In this document: piece by piece, positions 1 through 9,606 of the stretch
Layout of the letters: each line of letters starts with the position of its first letter
Numbering within the stretch: the first letter of the stretch is position 1
Source: an uncultured Chthoniobacterales bacterium
GTDB taxonomy: Bacteria > Verrucomicrobiota > Verrucomicrobiia > Chthoniobacterales > UBA10450
Assembly: GCA_902805675.1 (NCBI GenBank)
Contig: CADCTA010000054.1
Coordinates: 1 to 44,622, forward strand
Direction of reading: 5' to 3'
DNA length: 44,622 bases
Program-made: the position numbers and the translations under genes
Notes under the pieces: model-generated
Told to the model about the DNA's origin: nothing
Databases searched by the model: none
What the model saw: only the letters and a program-made list of their open reading frames with translations

Positions 1-2
1 AC

Positions 3-1193
3 ACCATCATCAGCGCAGTAACCCCGACGCCGACGCCTAGCCCAACTCCAACGGCAACTCCGAGCCCTACACCGGAGCCAACGGCAACTCCGAGCCCTAC
101 GCCCGAGCCAACAGCAACCCCAAGTCCTACCCCGGAACCAACAGCAACGCCGAGCCCTACCCCGAAACCAACAGCAAGCCCGAGTCCTACCCCGGAGCCG
201 ACAGCAAGCCCGAGTCCTACGCCCGAGCCAACAGTAAGTCCTAGTCCTACGCCTCAGCCGACAGCGAGCCCCACTGCGACGCCAACCCCATCGCCGAGCG
301 CGACGCCCTCTCCGTCTCCGTCTCCGTCTCCGTCACCATCACCGAGCCCGAGCGCAAGCCCATCCCCGAGCGTTTCACCGACACCCACTCCTCGAGCCGT
401 CCAGACGCTGAACCTCTCGACACGCGGCCACGTGCAGACCGGCGAGAACGTGCTGATCAGCGGCATCATCATCCAAGGTCCCGCCGCATCGACAAAGCGT
501 GTCATCATGCGCGCACTCGGGCCGAGCCTCACGGTCTCGGCGGTTCCCACTGCATTGCGCGATCCGTTGCTCGAGCTTTACGACGACTCCGGGCTGCCGC
601 CCTTCCAGAACGACAACTGGCGCCACACACAGCAGGCGGAGATTGAGGCGACGAAGCTGCAGCCATCGGACGAGCGCGAGTCCGCGATTGTCATGTCGTT
701 GCCACCTGGCCAGTACACCGCTGTGATGAGCGGTGTCGATGGCGGCACAGGCGTCGGGTTGACCGAGATCTACGATCTCACCCGAGATTCCCAGGCGACA
801 GTCGGCAACATCTCCACCCGCGGCTTCGTCGGCACGGATAACAACGTGATGATCGGTGGATTTATCCTCGACGGCAGCGGCACCACCGATGTGCTGATCC
901 GCGCGATCGGTCCCTCAATGGCCGACGACGGCGTGCCAAACACGCTGGCCAACCCGACCCTGCGGCTGACCGACGGAAACGGCAACGTTACCTTCAACGA
1001 CAACTGGCGCAGCAACCAGCAGGCGGAGATCAGCGCGACGACTATCCCGCCAGAGGACGATCGCGAGGCGGCGATTTTCGCCACCCTGCCAGCGGGCACC
1101 TATACGGCCATCGTCGCTGGTGCAGAGGGCACAAGCGGAGTCGCGCTGGTCGAGATCTACAGTCTCGGCGCCGGGAGCAGCGTGGCCCGCTAG
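3..1193 (+). CDS. Secreted protein, C-terminal part, with Pro/Thr/Ser linker and twin 'IGGFI/RAIGPSL' module (5' end outside window)
   Basis: The reading frame is open from the window edge to the TAG at 1191-1193, so only the last ~396 residues are seen. Residues ~5-135 are a low-complexity Pro/Thr/Ser/Ala linker, first in ten-residue units (EPTA-(T/S)PSPTP), then as Ser-Pro dipeptides. From base 408 two ~125-residue modules follow, each with the order LSTRG, TGENV or TDNNV, IGGFI-like, RA(L/I)GPS, DNW, ESAI or EAAI, PGQYTAV or AGTYTAI, EIY(D/S)L. The same linker and twin module close the next gene downstream, so the two are paralogous at their 3' ends. An extracellular or cell-surface location is inferred from the linker and from the signal peptide of the paralogue. 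I know this module as frequent in Spartobacteria-type genomes but cannot give it a family name; the function of the missing N-terminal part is unknown. Confidence 0.8.
   Translation, partial: TIISAVTPTPTPSPTPTATPSPTPEPTATPSPTPEPTATPSPTPEPTATPSPTPKPTASPSPTPEPTASPSPTPEPTVSPSPTPQPTASPTATPTPSPSATPSPSPSPSPSPSPSPSASPSPSVSPTPTPRAVQTLNLSTRGHVQTGENVLISGIIIQGPAASTKRVIMRALGPSLTVSAVPTALRDPLLELYDDSGLPPFQNDNWRHTQQAEIEATKLQPSDERESAIVMSLPPGQYTAVMSGVDGGTGVGLTEIYDLTRDSQATVGNISTRGFVGTDNNVMIGGFILDGSGTTDVLIRAIGPSMADDGVPNTLANPTLRLTDGNGNVTFNDNWRSNQQAEISATTIPPEDDREAAIFATLPAGTYTAIVAGAEGTSGVALVEIYSLGAGSSVAR
57..266 (+). repeat. Seven 30-bp in-frame tandem repeats (Pro-rich linker)
   Basis: Seven copies of a ten-codon unit, typified by actccgagccctacaccg plus gagccaacggca, run without gaps from 57 to 266, with synonymous third-base changes and E/K/Q variation at one codon. 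A 6-bp tccgtc-type Ser-Pro repeat follows at ~307-345. Copy number is likely to vary by slippage, changing the length of the linker without breaking the frame. Confidence 0.85.
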
Positions 1194-1354
1194 CGGCGAC
1201 TGCGTCGCAAGTTCGAGTTCATGTCGTGCTCGTGTGTTGGGCTGTCGCCCGCGTCGATCCAGTCACCGCCGATCCTATGAAAAGCCAGGACGACGAAACA
1301 ATCGCGTGGCGTGACAGGGTTTCGCCCCGCTTCACGCGTCTCCGAATGGAGCAA

Positions 1355-1370
1355 TCTCGCAGAAGCGAGA
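1355..1370 (+). other. Short hairpin in the leader of the large secreted-protein gene
   Basis: TCTCGC-AGAA-GCGAGA is a perfect 6-bp stem with a 4-base loop, 22 bases before the ATG at 1393. Its 3' arm runs into a weak purine-rich stretch (gagaagg, 1367-1373). It might affect translation start or be chance; nothing else was recognised in the 1194-1392 gap. Confidence 0.3.
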
Positions 1371-1392
1371 AGGCACCACTCACCGCCGTGTT

Positions 1393-4300
1393 ATGAAAAC
1401 CCACCTCTTCGCCGCTCTCCTCCTTCTCGGGTTGTCATCTGCGCCGGCCTGGGCGGCGAACATCGTCGTCAACACGACGAACGACACCGCAGCGAACGAC
1501 GGCGTGTGTGCACTGCGGGAAGCGATCACGGCGGCGAACACCAACGCGGTTTCGGGCGGGGCGGCAGGCGAGTGCGCGGCGGGCAGCGGCGACGACACGA
1601 TCAGCTTCACGGTGACGGGCAGCATCAACCTGACGAGCGTGCTGCCTGCAATTACGCAGGGTCTGACCTTCAGCGGCCCCGGCGCGAACCTGCTGACGGT
1701 GCAGCGCAGCTCGGGTAGCAACTTCCGCATCTTCGACGTGAATGCGCCGGCGCCCAACGTCGTCACCTTCTCCGGCCTGACGGTTAGGAATGGCTTCGCT
1801 ACCGACGGCGGCGGCATTCGCAACAACAGCACGGGGACGCTCAACGTCACGAGCAGCACGCTCAGCGGCAACATTGGCGTGCAGATCGGCGGCGGCATTG
1901 CCAGCAACGGCACGCTCACGGTGACGAACAGCCATGTCAGCGGCAACACTGCCGGCGACCGGGGCGGCGGCATCTACAAGAACGGCGGCACGCTGACCGT
2001 GACGAACTGCACCCTCAGCGGCAACGATGCGGCCGACGGCGGCGGTACCTACACAAACGGCGGCACCGCCGCCGTGACGAACACCACCCTCAGCGGCAAC
2101 CCTGCCAGGGACGACGGCGGCGGCATCTACAACAACGGCACACTCAACGTGACGAGAAGCACCCTCAGCGGCAACTCGTCTAATCTCTCCGGCGCCGGCA
2201 TCTTCAACAACGGCACGCTCACCGTGACGAGCAGCACCCTCAGCGGCAACACTGCCAACCTGGTCGGCGGCGGCATCTTCAACCAGGACACCGCGAGCGT
2301 CACGAGCAGCACCCTGACCGGCAACTCTGCTGATGAAGGCGGCGGCATTTTCAACCTCGGGCCGCTGTCGGTGACGCTCAGGAACTCGATCTTCGCGCTG
2401 AATACGGCATCCGTTTCCGGCCCGGACCTCCGAGGCCGCATGACCACGCAGGGTTACAACATCTTCGGCTCGATCGCCGGGGCGCTCACCCCGTCCGGCG
2501 GCGGCCCATTCGTTCCCGCGCCCACCGACCAGACCGGCATCTCGGCGGCGCAGTTGCAAATAGGCCCGCTCGCCGCGAACGGCGGCCCCACCCAGACCCA
2601 CCGCCTGCGCGCGGGCAGCGTCGCAATCGACAAGGGCGACGACGGCTCGGCCTCGCCCACGACGGACCAGCGCGGCGTGCTGCGACCGTTCAACGACCCT
2701 TCCATCCCGCCCGCGACGGGCGGCGACGACTCCGACATTGGGGCCTACGAGTTGCAGGGCGCGGTGGCACAAACCGCGCCCTCGTTTGTCGTCAACACAG
2801 CGGACGACCACGACGACGGCGCGAACGGCTGCACGGTGGGCGACTGCACGCTGCGGGAGGCAATCAACGCGGCGAATGCCAACGCCGGCACTGACACCGT
2901 CACCTTCGACATTCCGGGCGCCGGGCCGCATACGATTCAACTGGGCGGCCCGCTGCCCACCCTCTCGGACAGCGTGGACATTCTGAACAGTTCGGGCGAG
3001 GCGGTCACGGTGCGGCGCAACACGGCCGGCAGCTACAGCGTCTTCCGCATCGACGCCGCGCAGACGGTCAACCTCTCCGGTCTGACCATTACCAACGGGA
3101 ACGCCGGCGACGGCGGCGGCATCTTCAACGACGGCACCCTGACCGTGACCAACTGCACCATCAGCGGCAACTCTGCCAACAGCGGAGGTGGCGGCGGCAT
3201 CGCAAATGACGGAAGGGGAACGCTGACCGTAGTTAACAGCACCATCAGCGGCAACTCTGCCGATAGGGGCGGCGGCATCCGCGACTTCGGCATGGTCACC
3301 GTAACCAACAGCACCATCAGCGGTAACTCTGCCATCACCGACGGCGGCGGCATCTACTACGGCAGATTCCCAGGGAGCTTGACTGGCGTGACCGTCACGG
3401 ACAATCGCGCGGACTCCGACAACGACGGCTCGGGCGGAGGCGGCGGCATCCTGATCAACGCTCCCGCGCCGCTGCTGCGCTCCACCATTGTCGCCGGCAA
3501 CTTCAACCAGAACTCCGCCGCCGACGACATCGACAACGTGAGCGGCTCGCGCGACGGGGGCAGTTCCTTCAACCTGATCGGCACGGGCGGCGCGGGCGGA
3601 CTCACCAACGGCACGAACAACAACCAGGTAGGCGTCGCCAACCCCGGCCTCGCCCCGCTCGCCAATAACGGCGGCCTCACACAGACCCACGCTCTGCTCC
3701 CGTGTAGCCGGGCCATCGACCGCGGCGAGAACTTCGACAACACGACCGACCAACGCGGCTTCCCGCGCCCCTTCGACAACCCCAACATCCCGTCGAGCGG
3801 CGACAACACCGACGTCGGCGCTTTCGAGTCGCAGGACACCGCTCCCGCGCCCTGCAACACCGCCCCCACCGCATCGGCCTCGCCGAACCCGGCGACCACG
3901 AATGAGGACACGGCCATCCAGATCACTTTGAGTGGCAGCGACCCCGACGACAACGACCTGACTTTCTCGATCACCGCGCAGCCGACCAGTGGCACGCTCT
4001 CCGCCGTCTCCGCGTCGAACTGCTCTCCCGTTAATACCTGCACGGCGACCGTCACCTACACACCGAACGCGAACTACAGCGGCGCCGACTCCTTCAAGTT
4101 CACGGTCAACGACGGCGCAGTCGGTTCCAGCGAAGTGACGGTCGGCCTCACCGTCACGGCGGTGAACGACGCGCCCACGGCCTCGGCCACACCCAACCCG
4201 GCGACGACGAACGAAGACATCGCCGTCCAGATCACTTTGGCGGCCACCGACTCAGACGACAACAATCTCACCTTCGCCATCACCGCGCAGCCGACCGGCG

Positions 4301-7062
4301 GCACGCTCTCCGCGATCCAGGCGCTCGACTGCTCCGCCGTCAATAACTGCACGGCGGCCGTCACCTACACGCCGAACGCAAACTACAACGGTGCGGACAC
4401 CTTCAAGTTCACCGCCAGCGATGGCACGGCCGATTCAAACGAAGTTACGGTCAGTATCACCGTCAGCTCGGTGAATGACACTCCTGCCGCCTCGGCTACA
4501 CCGAACCCAGCAACGACGGGCGAGGACACCGCCATCCAGATCACGTTGAACGGCACGGACTCAGACGACAACGACCTCACCTTCGCCATCACCGCGCAGC
4601 CGACGAACGGTACCCTCGGCACGATCTCCGCGCGTGATTGCGCCGCCGTTAACACCTGCACCGCGACCGTCACCTACACGCCGAACGCCAACTACAACGG
4701 CGCAGACTCGTTCAAGATTACCGCCAACGACGGCACCGCTGATTCGAACGAAGTGACCGTCAGTATCACCGTCAGCTCCGTAAACGACAGTCCTGTCGCC
4801 TCAGCGACACCGAGCCCCGCCACGACCGACGAGGACACCGCGATCCAAATCACATTCAACGGCTCTGACGCGGAGGACAACGACCTCACCTTCGCCATCA
4901 CCACGCAGCCGACCAACGGCACGCTCGGCGCGATTTCGACGCCCGATTGCGCCGGCGTTAACACCTGCACGGCGACCGTGACCTACACGCCCAACGCGAA
5001 CTACAACGGCTCCGATAGTTTCACCTTCAAAGCGAACGACGGCCAGGCGGATTCCAACACCGCGACGGCCTCGGTCACGGTCACGGCCGTGAACGACCTA
5101 CCGGTGGCTAACGCGCAGTCAGTCACGACCGACGAAGATACTGCCAAAGCGATCACACTGACCGGTTCCGACGCCGATGGTAACGCGCTGACCTACAGCG
5201 TCGTGTCGGGACCGACCAATGGCAGTTTGAGCGGCACGGCGCCGAGCATGACCTACACACCAAATCCGAATTACAGCGGGCCGGACAGCTTCACCTTCAA
5301 GGTCAACGACGGAACGGCGGATTCGAACCCTGCGACGGTCTCAATCACGGTCACCGCCGTGAACGACCCGCCGGTGGCGAACGCGCAGTCGGTCACGACC
5401 GACGAAGATAGTGCCAAAGCCATCACGCTGGCCGGCTCGGATGTCGAAGGCAATGCGTTGACCTTCAGCGTCGTGACGGCACCCACCAACGGCGCCTTGA
5501 GCGGGACGGCTCCGAATCTGACTTACACGCCCACTGCCAACTACAATGGCAGCGACAGCTTCACCTTTAAGGCAAACGACGGAACGGCGGATTCGAACCC
5601 TGCGACGGTCTCGATCACGGTCACCGCGGTAAACGACCCGCCGGTGGCGAACGCGCAGTCGGTCACGACCGACGAAGATACTGCCAAAGCCATCACGCTG
5701 ACCGGCTCTGATGTCGAAGGCAATGCGCTGACCTACAGCGTCGTGACGGAACCCACCAACGGCGCGTTAAGCGGGACGGGTGCGAATCTGACCTACACGC
5801 CCAACGCGAACTACAACGGCTCCGATAGCTTCACCTTCAAGGTGAACGACGGCCAGGCGGATTCTAACACGGCCACCGTCTCGATCACCGTCAACGCAGT
5901 GAATGACCCGCCCGTGGCTAACGCGCAGTCGGTCACCCTCGATGAAGACACGACTAAAGCCATCACGCTGACCGGATCTGATGCCGAAGGTAACGCTTTG
6001 ACCTTCAGCGTTGTGACGGGACCGACCAACGGCGCGTTGAGCGGCACGGCGCCGAATCTGACTTACACGCCCAATCCGAACTACAGCGGGCCAGACAGCT
6101 TCACCTTCAAAGCGAACGATGGAACGGCGGATTCAAATACCGCGACCGTCTCCATCACCGTCAACGATGTGCCGGAGCCGACGCCAACGCCGTCGCCAAC
6201 CGCAAGTCCCACCCCGACGGCTTCGCCGAGCCCTACAGCCTCTCCTTCTCCAACACCCACCCCGACGCCATCAAGCACGTCAGCAAAAGCGCTCAACATC
6301 TCCGCGCGAGTTCGAGTGGAGACCGGTGAGAACGTGATGATCGGCGGCTTCATCATCAACGGGAATGCGCCGAAGAAAGTGATCCTCCGTGCGATCGGAC
6401 CGTCGCTCGCGGCGCGCGGGGTTGCGGGTGTCCTCGCTGATCCAGTGCTCGCCCTTCACGGGCCGAACGGATCGCTCATCATTGAGAACGATAATTGGAA
6501 GGACACGCAACGGGCGCAGATCGAGGAAACCGGCATGGCGCCACAAAACGACCTGGAGTCCGCGATTGTCGCCACGCTGCAGCCGGGAAATTACACCGCC
6601 ATCGTGCGCGGACAGGGCGACACAAGTGGTGTCGTGTGCGGCGAAATTTACGACCTCGATCCCAATGCGAATTCACAACTAGCGAACATCAGCACGCGAG
6701 CGCTGGTCCAGCAGAGCGAGAACGTCCTGATCGGAGGGTTTATCCTCGGTGGAAACGATGGCGCGACGAGGCTGATCCTGCGTGCAATTGGTCCGTCCCT
6801 CGCGTCCAGCAACGTCACCAACGCCCTGCCAGACCCAACGTTGGATCTCCGCAATCGCAATGGCGAGCGACTGGCGTTAAACGACGACTGGATGGACGAT
6901 CCGACCCAGGCGGCGCAAATCACCGCTTCGGGCATTCCGCCATCGAACGACCGCGAATCGGCCATTGCCGCAACGCTCCCGCCGGGCGCCTACACGGTGA
7001 TCGTGGTCGACAAGAACAGCGCCGCAGGCGTCGGTCTGGTTGAGGTTTATAACCTTCGCTAG
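1393..7062 (+). CDS. Giant secreted beta-helix/cadherin-like protein with twin C-terminal module
   Basis: 1889 residues. Residues 1-21 form a signal peptide ending APAWA. Two copies of a CSLREA-type start (NIVVNTTNDT...CALREAI and FVVNTADDHD...CTLREAI, near residues 24 and 464) each lead into Gly/Asn-rich parallel beta-helix repeats (TVTNSTLSGN, GGGI.N.GTL) and close with the GPLAxNGGxTQTH...DxGAxE region typical of 'choice-of-anchor Q' proteins. Residues ~822-1592 are eight cadherin/Ig-like repeats (VNDxPxA...TxEDTA...TYTPNxNYxGxDSFxFxxNDG): four of 103 residues with a conserved Cys pair, then four of 90 residues without it. A Pro/Thr/Ser linker (~1593-1630) precedes two ~128-residue modules homologous to those of the upstream gene. 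The architecture suggests a cell-surface or matrix adhesin; ligand and anchoring are unknown. No strong Shine-Dalgarno is seen. Confidence 0.9.
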   Translation: MKTHLFAALLLLGLSSAPAWAANIVVNTTNDTAANDGVCALREAITAANTNAVSGGAAGECAAGSGDDTISFTVTGSINLTSVLPAITQGLTFSGPGANLLTVQRSSGSNFRIFDVNAPAPNVVTFSGLTVRNGFATDGGGIRNNSTGTLNVTSSTLSGNIGVQIGGGIASNGTLTVTNSHVSGNTAGDRGGGIYKNGGTLTVTNCTLSGNDAADGGGTYTNGGTAAVTNTTLSGNPARDDGGGIYNNGTLNVTRSTLSGNSSNLSGAGIFNNGTLTVTSSTLSGNTANLVGGGIFNQDTASVTSSTLTGNSADEGGGIFNLGPLSVTLRNSIFALNTASVSGPDLRGRMTTQGYNIFGSIAGALTPSGGGPFVPAPTDQTGISAAQLQIGPLAANGGPTQTHRLRAGSVAIDKGDDGSASPTTDQRGVLRPFNDPSIPPATGGDDSDIGAYELQGAVAQTAPSFVVNTADDHDDGANGCTVGDCTLREAINAANANAGTDTVTFDIPGAGPHTIQLGGPLPTLSDSVDILNSSGEAVTVRRNTAGSYSVFRIDAAQTVNLSGLTITNGNAGDGGGIFNDGTLTVTNCTISGNSANSGGGGGIANDGRGTLTVVNSTISGNSADRGGGIRDFGMVTVTNSTISGNSAITDGGGIYYGRFPGSLTGVTVTDNRADSDNDGSGGGGGILINAPAPLLRSTIVAGNFNQNSAADDIDNVSGSRDGGSSFNLIGTGGAGGLTNGTNNNQVGVANPGLAPLANNGGLTQTHALLPCSRAIDRGENFDNTTDQRGFPRPFDNPNIPSSGDNTDVGAFESQDTAPAPCNTAPTASASPNPATTNEDTAIQITLSGSDPDDNDLTFSITAQPTSGTLSAVSASNCSPVNTCTATVTYTPNANYSGADSFKFTVNDGAVGSSEVTVGLTVTAVNDAPTASATPNPATTNEDIAVQITLAATDSDDNNLTFAITAQPTGGTLSAIQALDCSAVNNCTAAVTYTPNANYNGADTFKFTASDGTADSNEVTVSITVSSVNDTPAASATPNPATTGEDTAIQITLNGTDSDDNDLTFAITAQPTNGTLGTISARDCAAVNTCTATVTYTPNANYNGADSFKITANDGTADSNEVTVSITVSSVNDSPVASATPSPATTDEDTAIQITFNGSDAEDNDLTFAITTQPTNGTLGAISTPDCAGVNTCTATVTYTPNANYNGSDSFTFKANDGQADSNTATASVTVTAVNDLPVANAQSVTTDEDTAKAITLTGSDADGNALTYSVVSGPTNGSLSGTAPSMTYTPNPNYSGPDSFTFKVNDGTADSNPATVSITVTAVNDPPVANAQSVTTDEDSAKAITLAGSDVEGNALTFSVVTAPTNGALSGTAPNLTYTPTANYNGSDSFTFKANDGTADSNPATVSITVTAVNDPPVANAQSVTTDEDTAKAITLTGSDVEGNALTYSVVTEPTNGALSGTGANLTYTPNANYNGSDSFTFKVNDGQADSNTATVSITVNAVNDPPVANAQSVTLDEDTTKAITLTGSDAEGNALTFSVVTGPTNGALSGTAPNLTYTPNPNYSGPDSFTFKANDGTADSNTATVSITVNDVPEPTPTPSPTASPTPTASPSPTASPSPTPTPTPSSTSAKALNISARVRVETGENVMIGGFIINGNAPKKVILRAIGPSLAARGVAGVLADPVLALHGPNGSLIIENDNWKDTQRAQIEETGMAPQNDLESAIVATLQPGNYTAIVRGQGDTSGVVCGEIYDLDPNANSQLANISTRALVQQSENVLIGGFILGGNDGATRLILRAIGPSLASSNVTNALPDPTLDLRNRNGERLALNDDWMDDPTQAAQITASGIPPSNDRESAIAATLPPGAYTVIVVDKNSAAGVGLVEVYNLR
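3856..5091 (+). repeat. Four 309-bp tandem repeats (103-residue cadherin-like domains with Cys pair)
   Basis: The Asn codon of the N-D/T-x-P motif recurs at 3856, 4165, 4474 and 4783, exactly 309 bases apart, and again at 5092 where the shorter type begins. Each unit carries a (D/N)C...VN(T/N)CTA cysteine pair, which could form a disulfide within the domain. Confidence 0.85.
5092..6171 (+). repeat. Four 270-bp tandem repeats (90-residue cadherin-like domains)
   Basis: The motif recurs at 5092, 5362, 5632 and 5902, exactly 270 bases apart. Neighbouring units are close to identical in DNA around the domain joints (for example near 5360-5450 and 5630-5720), much closer than the 309-bp set, which points to recent duplication or gene conversion. 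Confidence 0.85.
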
Positions 7063-7383
7063 CGTGCGCTGCAGAACAGTACGGCTGCGGAACAGCTACA
7101 AACGGCAACGCACAACCCAGCACGAATTAAATTAACGCCATCTTGAGGCGTTGGTTGTGGGTTCGAGTCCCACCCGAGCCATGCTTCTGTGCAGCGACGC
7201 GCATCGTGACTGGTAGGCGCGCTTTGCGCCGCACCTGCAGGCAGGGCGCTGGAACCCACAGGCGGCGCCGCTTCAGCAAAGCACGCCAATTCGCACGAGT
7301 GACAATCCGCCTGCGTGCGATGTTATCTGCACAGCGGGCGCGGTTCTGATTCAACCGGAACGCCGCACGTCAGTGTTAGCGTT
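7063..7383. other. Intergenic stretch containing a tRNA-Lys 3' fragment
   Basis: Between the stop at 7062 and the otsAB-type start at 7384 the only recognised structure is the tRNA remnant at 7135-7181. Open frames on either strand here are explained by it (the minus-strand peptide with TRTHNQRLK is the usual false translation of a tRNA). No convincing promoter or terminator was found. Confidence 0.6.
7135..7181 (+). pseudogene. tRNA-Lys(CTT)-like 3' fragment; D arm and 5' acceptor missing
   Basis: Anticodon stem ACGCC (7135-7139) pairs with GGCGT (7147-7151) around the 7-base loop ATCTTGA (anticodon CTT, T33 present). A 5-base variable loop TGGTT follows, then a perfect T arm GTGGG-TTCGAGT-CCCAC (7157-7173), the 3' acceptor strand CCGAGCC (7174-7180) and discriminator A. 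No D arm and no matching GGCTCGG acceptor strand lie upstream. G37 is unusual for a lysine tRNA, fitting decay. A 3' tRNA piece without its 5' half is the classic leftover of integration at a tRNA gene. Confidence 0.7.
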
Positions 7384-9591
7384 ATGGCCACCAGAGTCAT
7401 CAATATTTCCAATCGCCTACCAGTCACCGTGGGCGAGAAAATCACCAAGTCGTCCGGCGGTCTCGTCGCCGCGCTCGAGGGTCTCTCCGCGGATGAATAC
7501 GAGCTGACGTGGATCGGCTGGCCCGGCGCCGCGATCGAGGATCCGGCGCGGCAACAGGAAGTCGAGTGCGTGCTGAGCGAGGAGCATGGCTGCCTGCCCG
7601 TGTTCCTCAGCGAAGAGGAAGTCGCCGGGCATTACGAGGGCTTCTCGAATTCGAGCGTGTGGCCGCTGTTGCACTACATGCCGAATTTCATGCGCTACGA
7701 TCCGGCGTGGTGGGATCACTACCACACCGCGAATCAGCGCTTCGCAGACAAGGTGCTCGAGATGGCGCAGCCGGGAGACCTTGTCTGGGTGCACGATTAC
7801 CAGCTCATGCTCATGCCGCAGATGCTGCACGAACGCATGCCGGAGCTAAAGATCGGCTTCTTCCTCCACACGCCGTTTCCGTCGTTCGAGACGTTCCGCT
7901 GTCATCCGAAACGCCGCGAGCTCGTCACCGGACTCCTCGGCGCGAACCTGATCGGCTTTCACACTTTCGGTTACATGCGCCACTTCCGCAGTACGGTGCT
8001 GCGCCTGCTCGGGCTCGAATCCGAGATCACGCGCATCCGCAGCGACGATGGACACGTGAGCGCGATGGGCGTGTTCCCGATCGGCATTAACTCACGCAAG
8101 TTCGACGAGACACTCGACACGCCGGAGTTCGCGCAGCGCCGCGATGAATTCGTGCAGGCGAATGCCGGCAAGCGCGTCGTGTTATCGGTCGAGCGGATGG
8201 ATTACACGAAAGGCATCCTGCATCGGCTCGATGCGATCGAGCAGTTTCTTGCGCCGCTCACACCAGACGAGCGCGATGCGATCAAGTTCATCTTCGTGAG
8301 CGTGCCGTCGCGCGAAGAGGTGGAGGAATACAAGGATCTCCGCGAAGAGACCGAGTCGCGCATCGGCCGCATCAACGGCACCTATGCGACACTGAACAGC
8401 AGCCCGATCCGCTTCATCCATGGCTCGGTCGAGTTCACCGATCTTTGTGCCCTCTACGCCACGGCCGACGTCGGCATGGTCACACCATTGATCGACGGCA
8501 TGAACCTCGTCGCGAAGGAATACATCGCCTGCCAGCGCGAGCACGATGGCGTGCTCATCCTGAGCGAGTTCGCCGGCGCAGCGGAGGAGCTTGCGAACGC
8601 GACGCTCGTTAATCCGTACGATGCGCGTGCCGTCGCTGAAACGCTGCGCGAAGCGCTGGCGATGCCTGCGGAAGAGAGACGCGCGTGCAACGAGCCGATG
8701 CGCGAGCGCGTGCTGAAGTTCGACGCGCAGCATTGGGCGCGCACGTTCATCCAGCAGCTCGCCACGGCCGAGTCACCGCTCGCGACGGTCGCCGAAGACA
8801 TCAACATCGCCGCCGGACAGCTGCGGCAGGCGCTGGAGATCGGCGCGCCGATCGCGCTGTTCCTCGATTACGACGGCACGCTCCGTGAGATCGAGCGCGA
8901 ACCGCGCGCCGCGGCGCCGACGCCAGAGATTCGCGAGCTGCTTGAGCAACTGCGCGTCTGCGAAAACGTGGAGCCGTTCATCGTGAGTGGGCGCAGCCAC
9001 CAGGATCTCGAGCTCTTCTTTCCCGAGCCGCTCATCGCCTGCGTCTCGGAGCACGGCGCGGCCATCCGGCGTCACGGCGAACGCGATTGGGAGCAATGGG
9101 ATCGCGACATCAGCTATGCGTGGAAAGATGAGATTCGCGAGCTGCTGCGGGTTTACGAACAGGCCACGCCCGGCAGTTTCGTGGAGGAAAAACGCACGTC
9201 GTTAGTCTGGCATCATCGCAAGACCGATCCGGAATTCGGCACCTGGAAAGCGCACCAGCTCGCGCACGAGCTCGGCACGATGCTGGCGAACGAGCCAGTC
9301 AAGATTCGCCAGGGCCGCAAGATCGTCGAAGTCGTTTCATCCGAAATCTCGAAGGCGATCGCCATCCGTCGTCTGCTGCACGAGCGCGACTACGCGGCGG
9401 TGCTTTGCGCGGGCGACGATCAGACGGACGAAAGCATGTTCGAGATCGACGTGCCGAACTTCATCTCGATCAAGATTGGGCCTGAGCCGTCCCGCGCGCG
9501 GTTTCGGCTGCGCGATCCGGCAGCGTTTCGGAAGTTCCTGCGCGGCACGGTCGCGACGCAGCGCGAACCGGTGACGGCCTCGACCGCATAG
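7384..9591 (+). CDS. otsAB: Bifunctional trehalose-6-phosphate synthase/phosphatase
   Basis: 735 residues from ATG 7384; an open extension to 7315 lacks family similarity. The N-terminal GT20 domain (about 1-470) joins UDP-glucose and glucose-6-phosphate: ISNRLP near the N-terminus, IGWPG, NSSVWPLLHY, WVHDYQLMLMPQM near residue 136, FFLHTPFPSFE, FPIGI, MDYTKGI and DGMNLVAKEY. The C-terminal HAD phosphatase domain has DYDGT near residue 497, VSGRS, and GDDQTDESMFE near 677, and removes the phosphate to give trehalose. Fusion of both steps in one chain is known in several bacterial phyla and in plants and fungi. The gene stands alone and converges with cphB across a palindromic repeat. Role: compatible solute or desiccation protection in the cytoplasm. 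Confidence 0.95.
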   Translation: MATRVINISNRLPVTVGEKITKSSGGLVAALEGLSADEYELTWIGWPGAAIEDPARQQEVECVLSEEHGCLPVFLSEEEVAGHYEGFSNSSVWPLLHYMPNFMRYDPAWWDHYHTANQRFADKVLEMAQPGDLVWVHDYQLMLMPQMLHERMPELKIGFFLHTPFPSFETFRCHPKRRELVTGLLGANLIGFHTFGYMRHFRSTVLRLLGLESEITRIRSDDGHVSAMGVFPIGINSRKFDETLDTPEFAQRRDEFVQANAGKRVVLSVERMDYTKGILHRLDAIEQFLAPLTPDERDAIKFIFVSVPSREEVEEYKDLREETESRIGRINGTYATLNSSPIRFIHGSVEFTDLCALYATADVGMVTPLIDGMNLVAKEYIACQREHDGVLILSEFAGAAEELANATLVNPYDARAVAETLREALAMPAEERRACNEPMRERVLKFDAQHWARTFIQQLATAESPLATVAEDINIAAGQLRQALEIGAPIALFLDYDGTLREIEREPRAAAPTPEIRELLEQLRVCENVEPFIVSGRSHQDLELFFPEPLIACVSEHGAAIRRHGERDWEQWDRDISYAWKDEIRELLRVYEQATPGSFVEEKRTSLVWHHRKTDPEFGTWKAHQLAHELGTMLANEPVKIRQGRKIVEVVSSEISKAIAIRRLLHERDYAAVLCAGDDQTDESMFEIDVPNFISIKIGPEPSRARFRLRDPAAFRKFLRGTVATQREPVTASTA

Positions 9592-9606
9592 CACGGAAGT
9601 CTTCGC

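Noticed and set aside
1277-1396. 39-codon upstream frame whose TGA overlaps the ATG of the large secreted-protein gene
   Set aside because: Arg-rich translation without any feature and no ribosome site; the ATGA overlap may be chance.
1435-3753. 772-codon open frame on the minus strand
   Set aside because: It is the shadow of the repeat-rich secreted-protein gene; GC-rich repeats keep the other frames open and the translation has no recognisable domain.
7059-7354. Minus-strand frames with peptides like TRTHNQRLK and DSNPQPTPQD
   Set aside because: They are false translations of the tRNA-Lys fragment.
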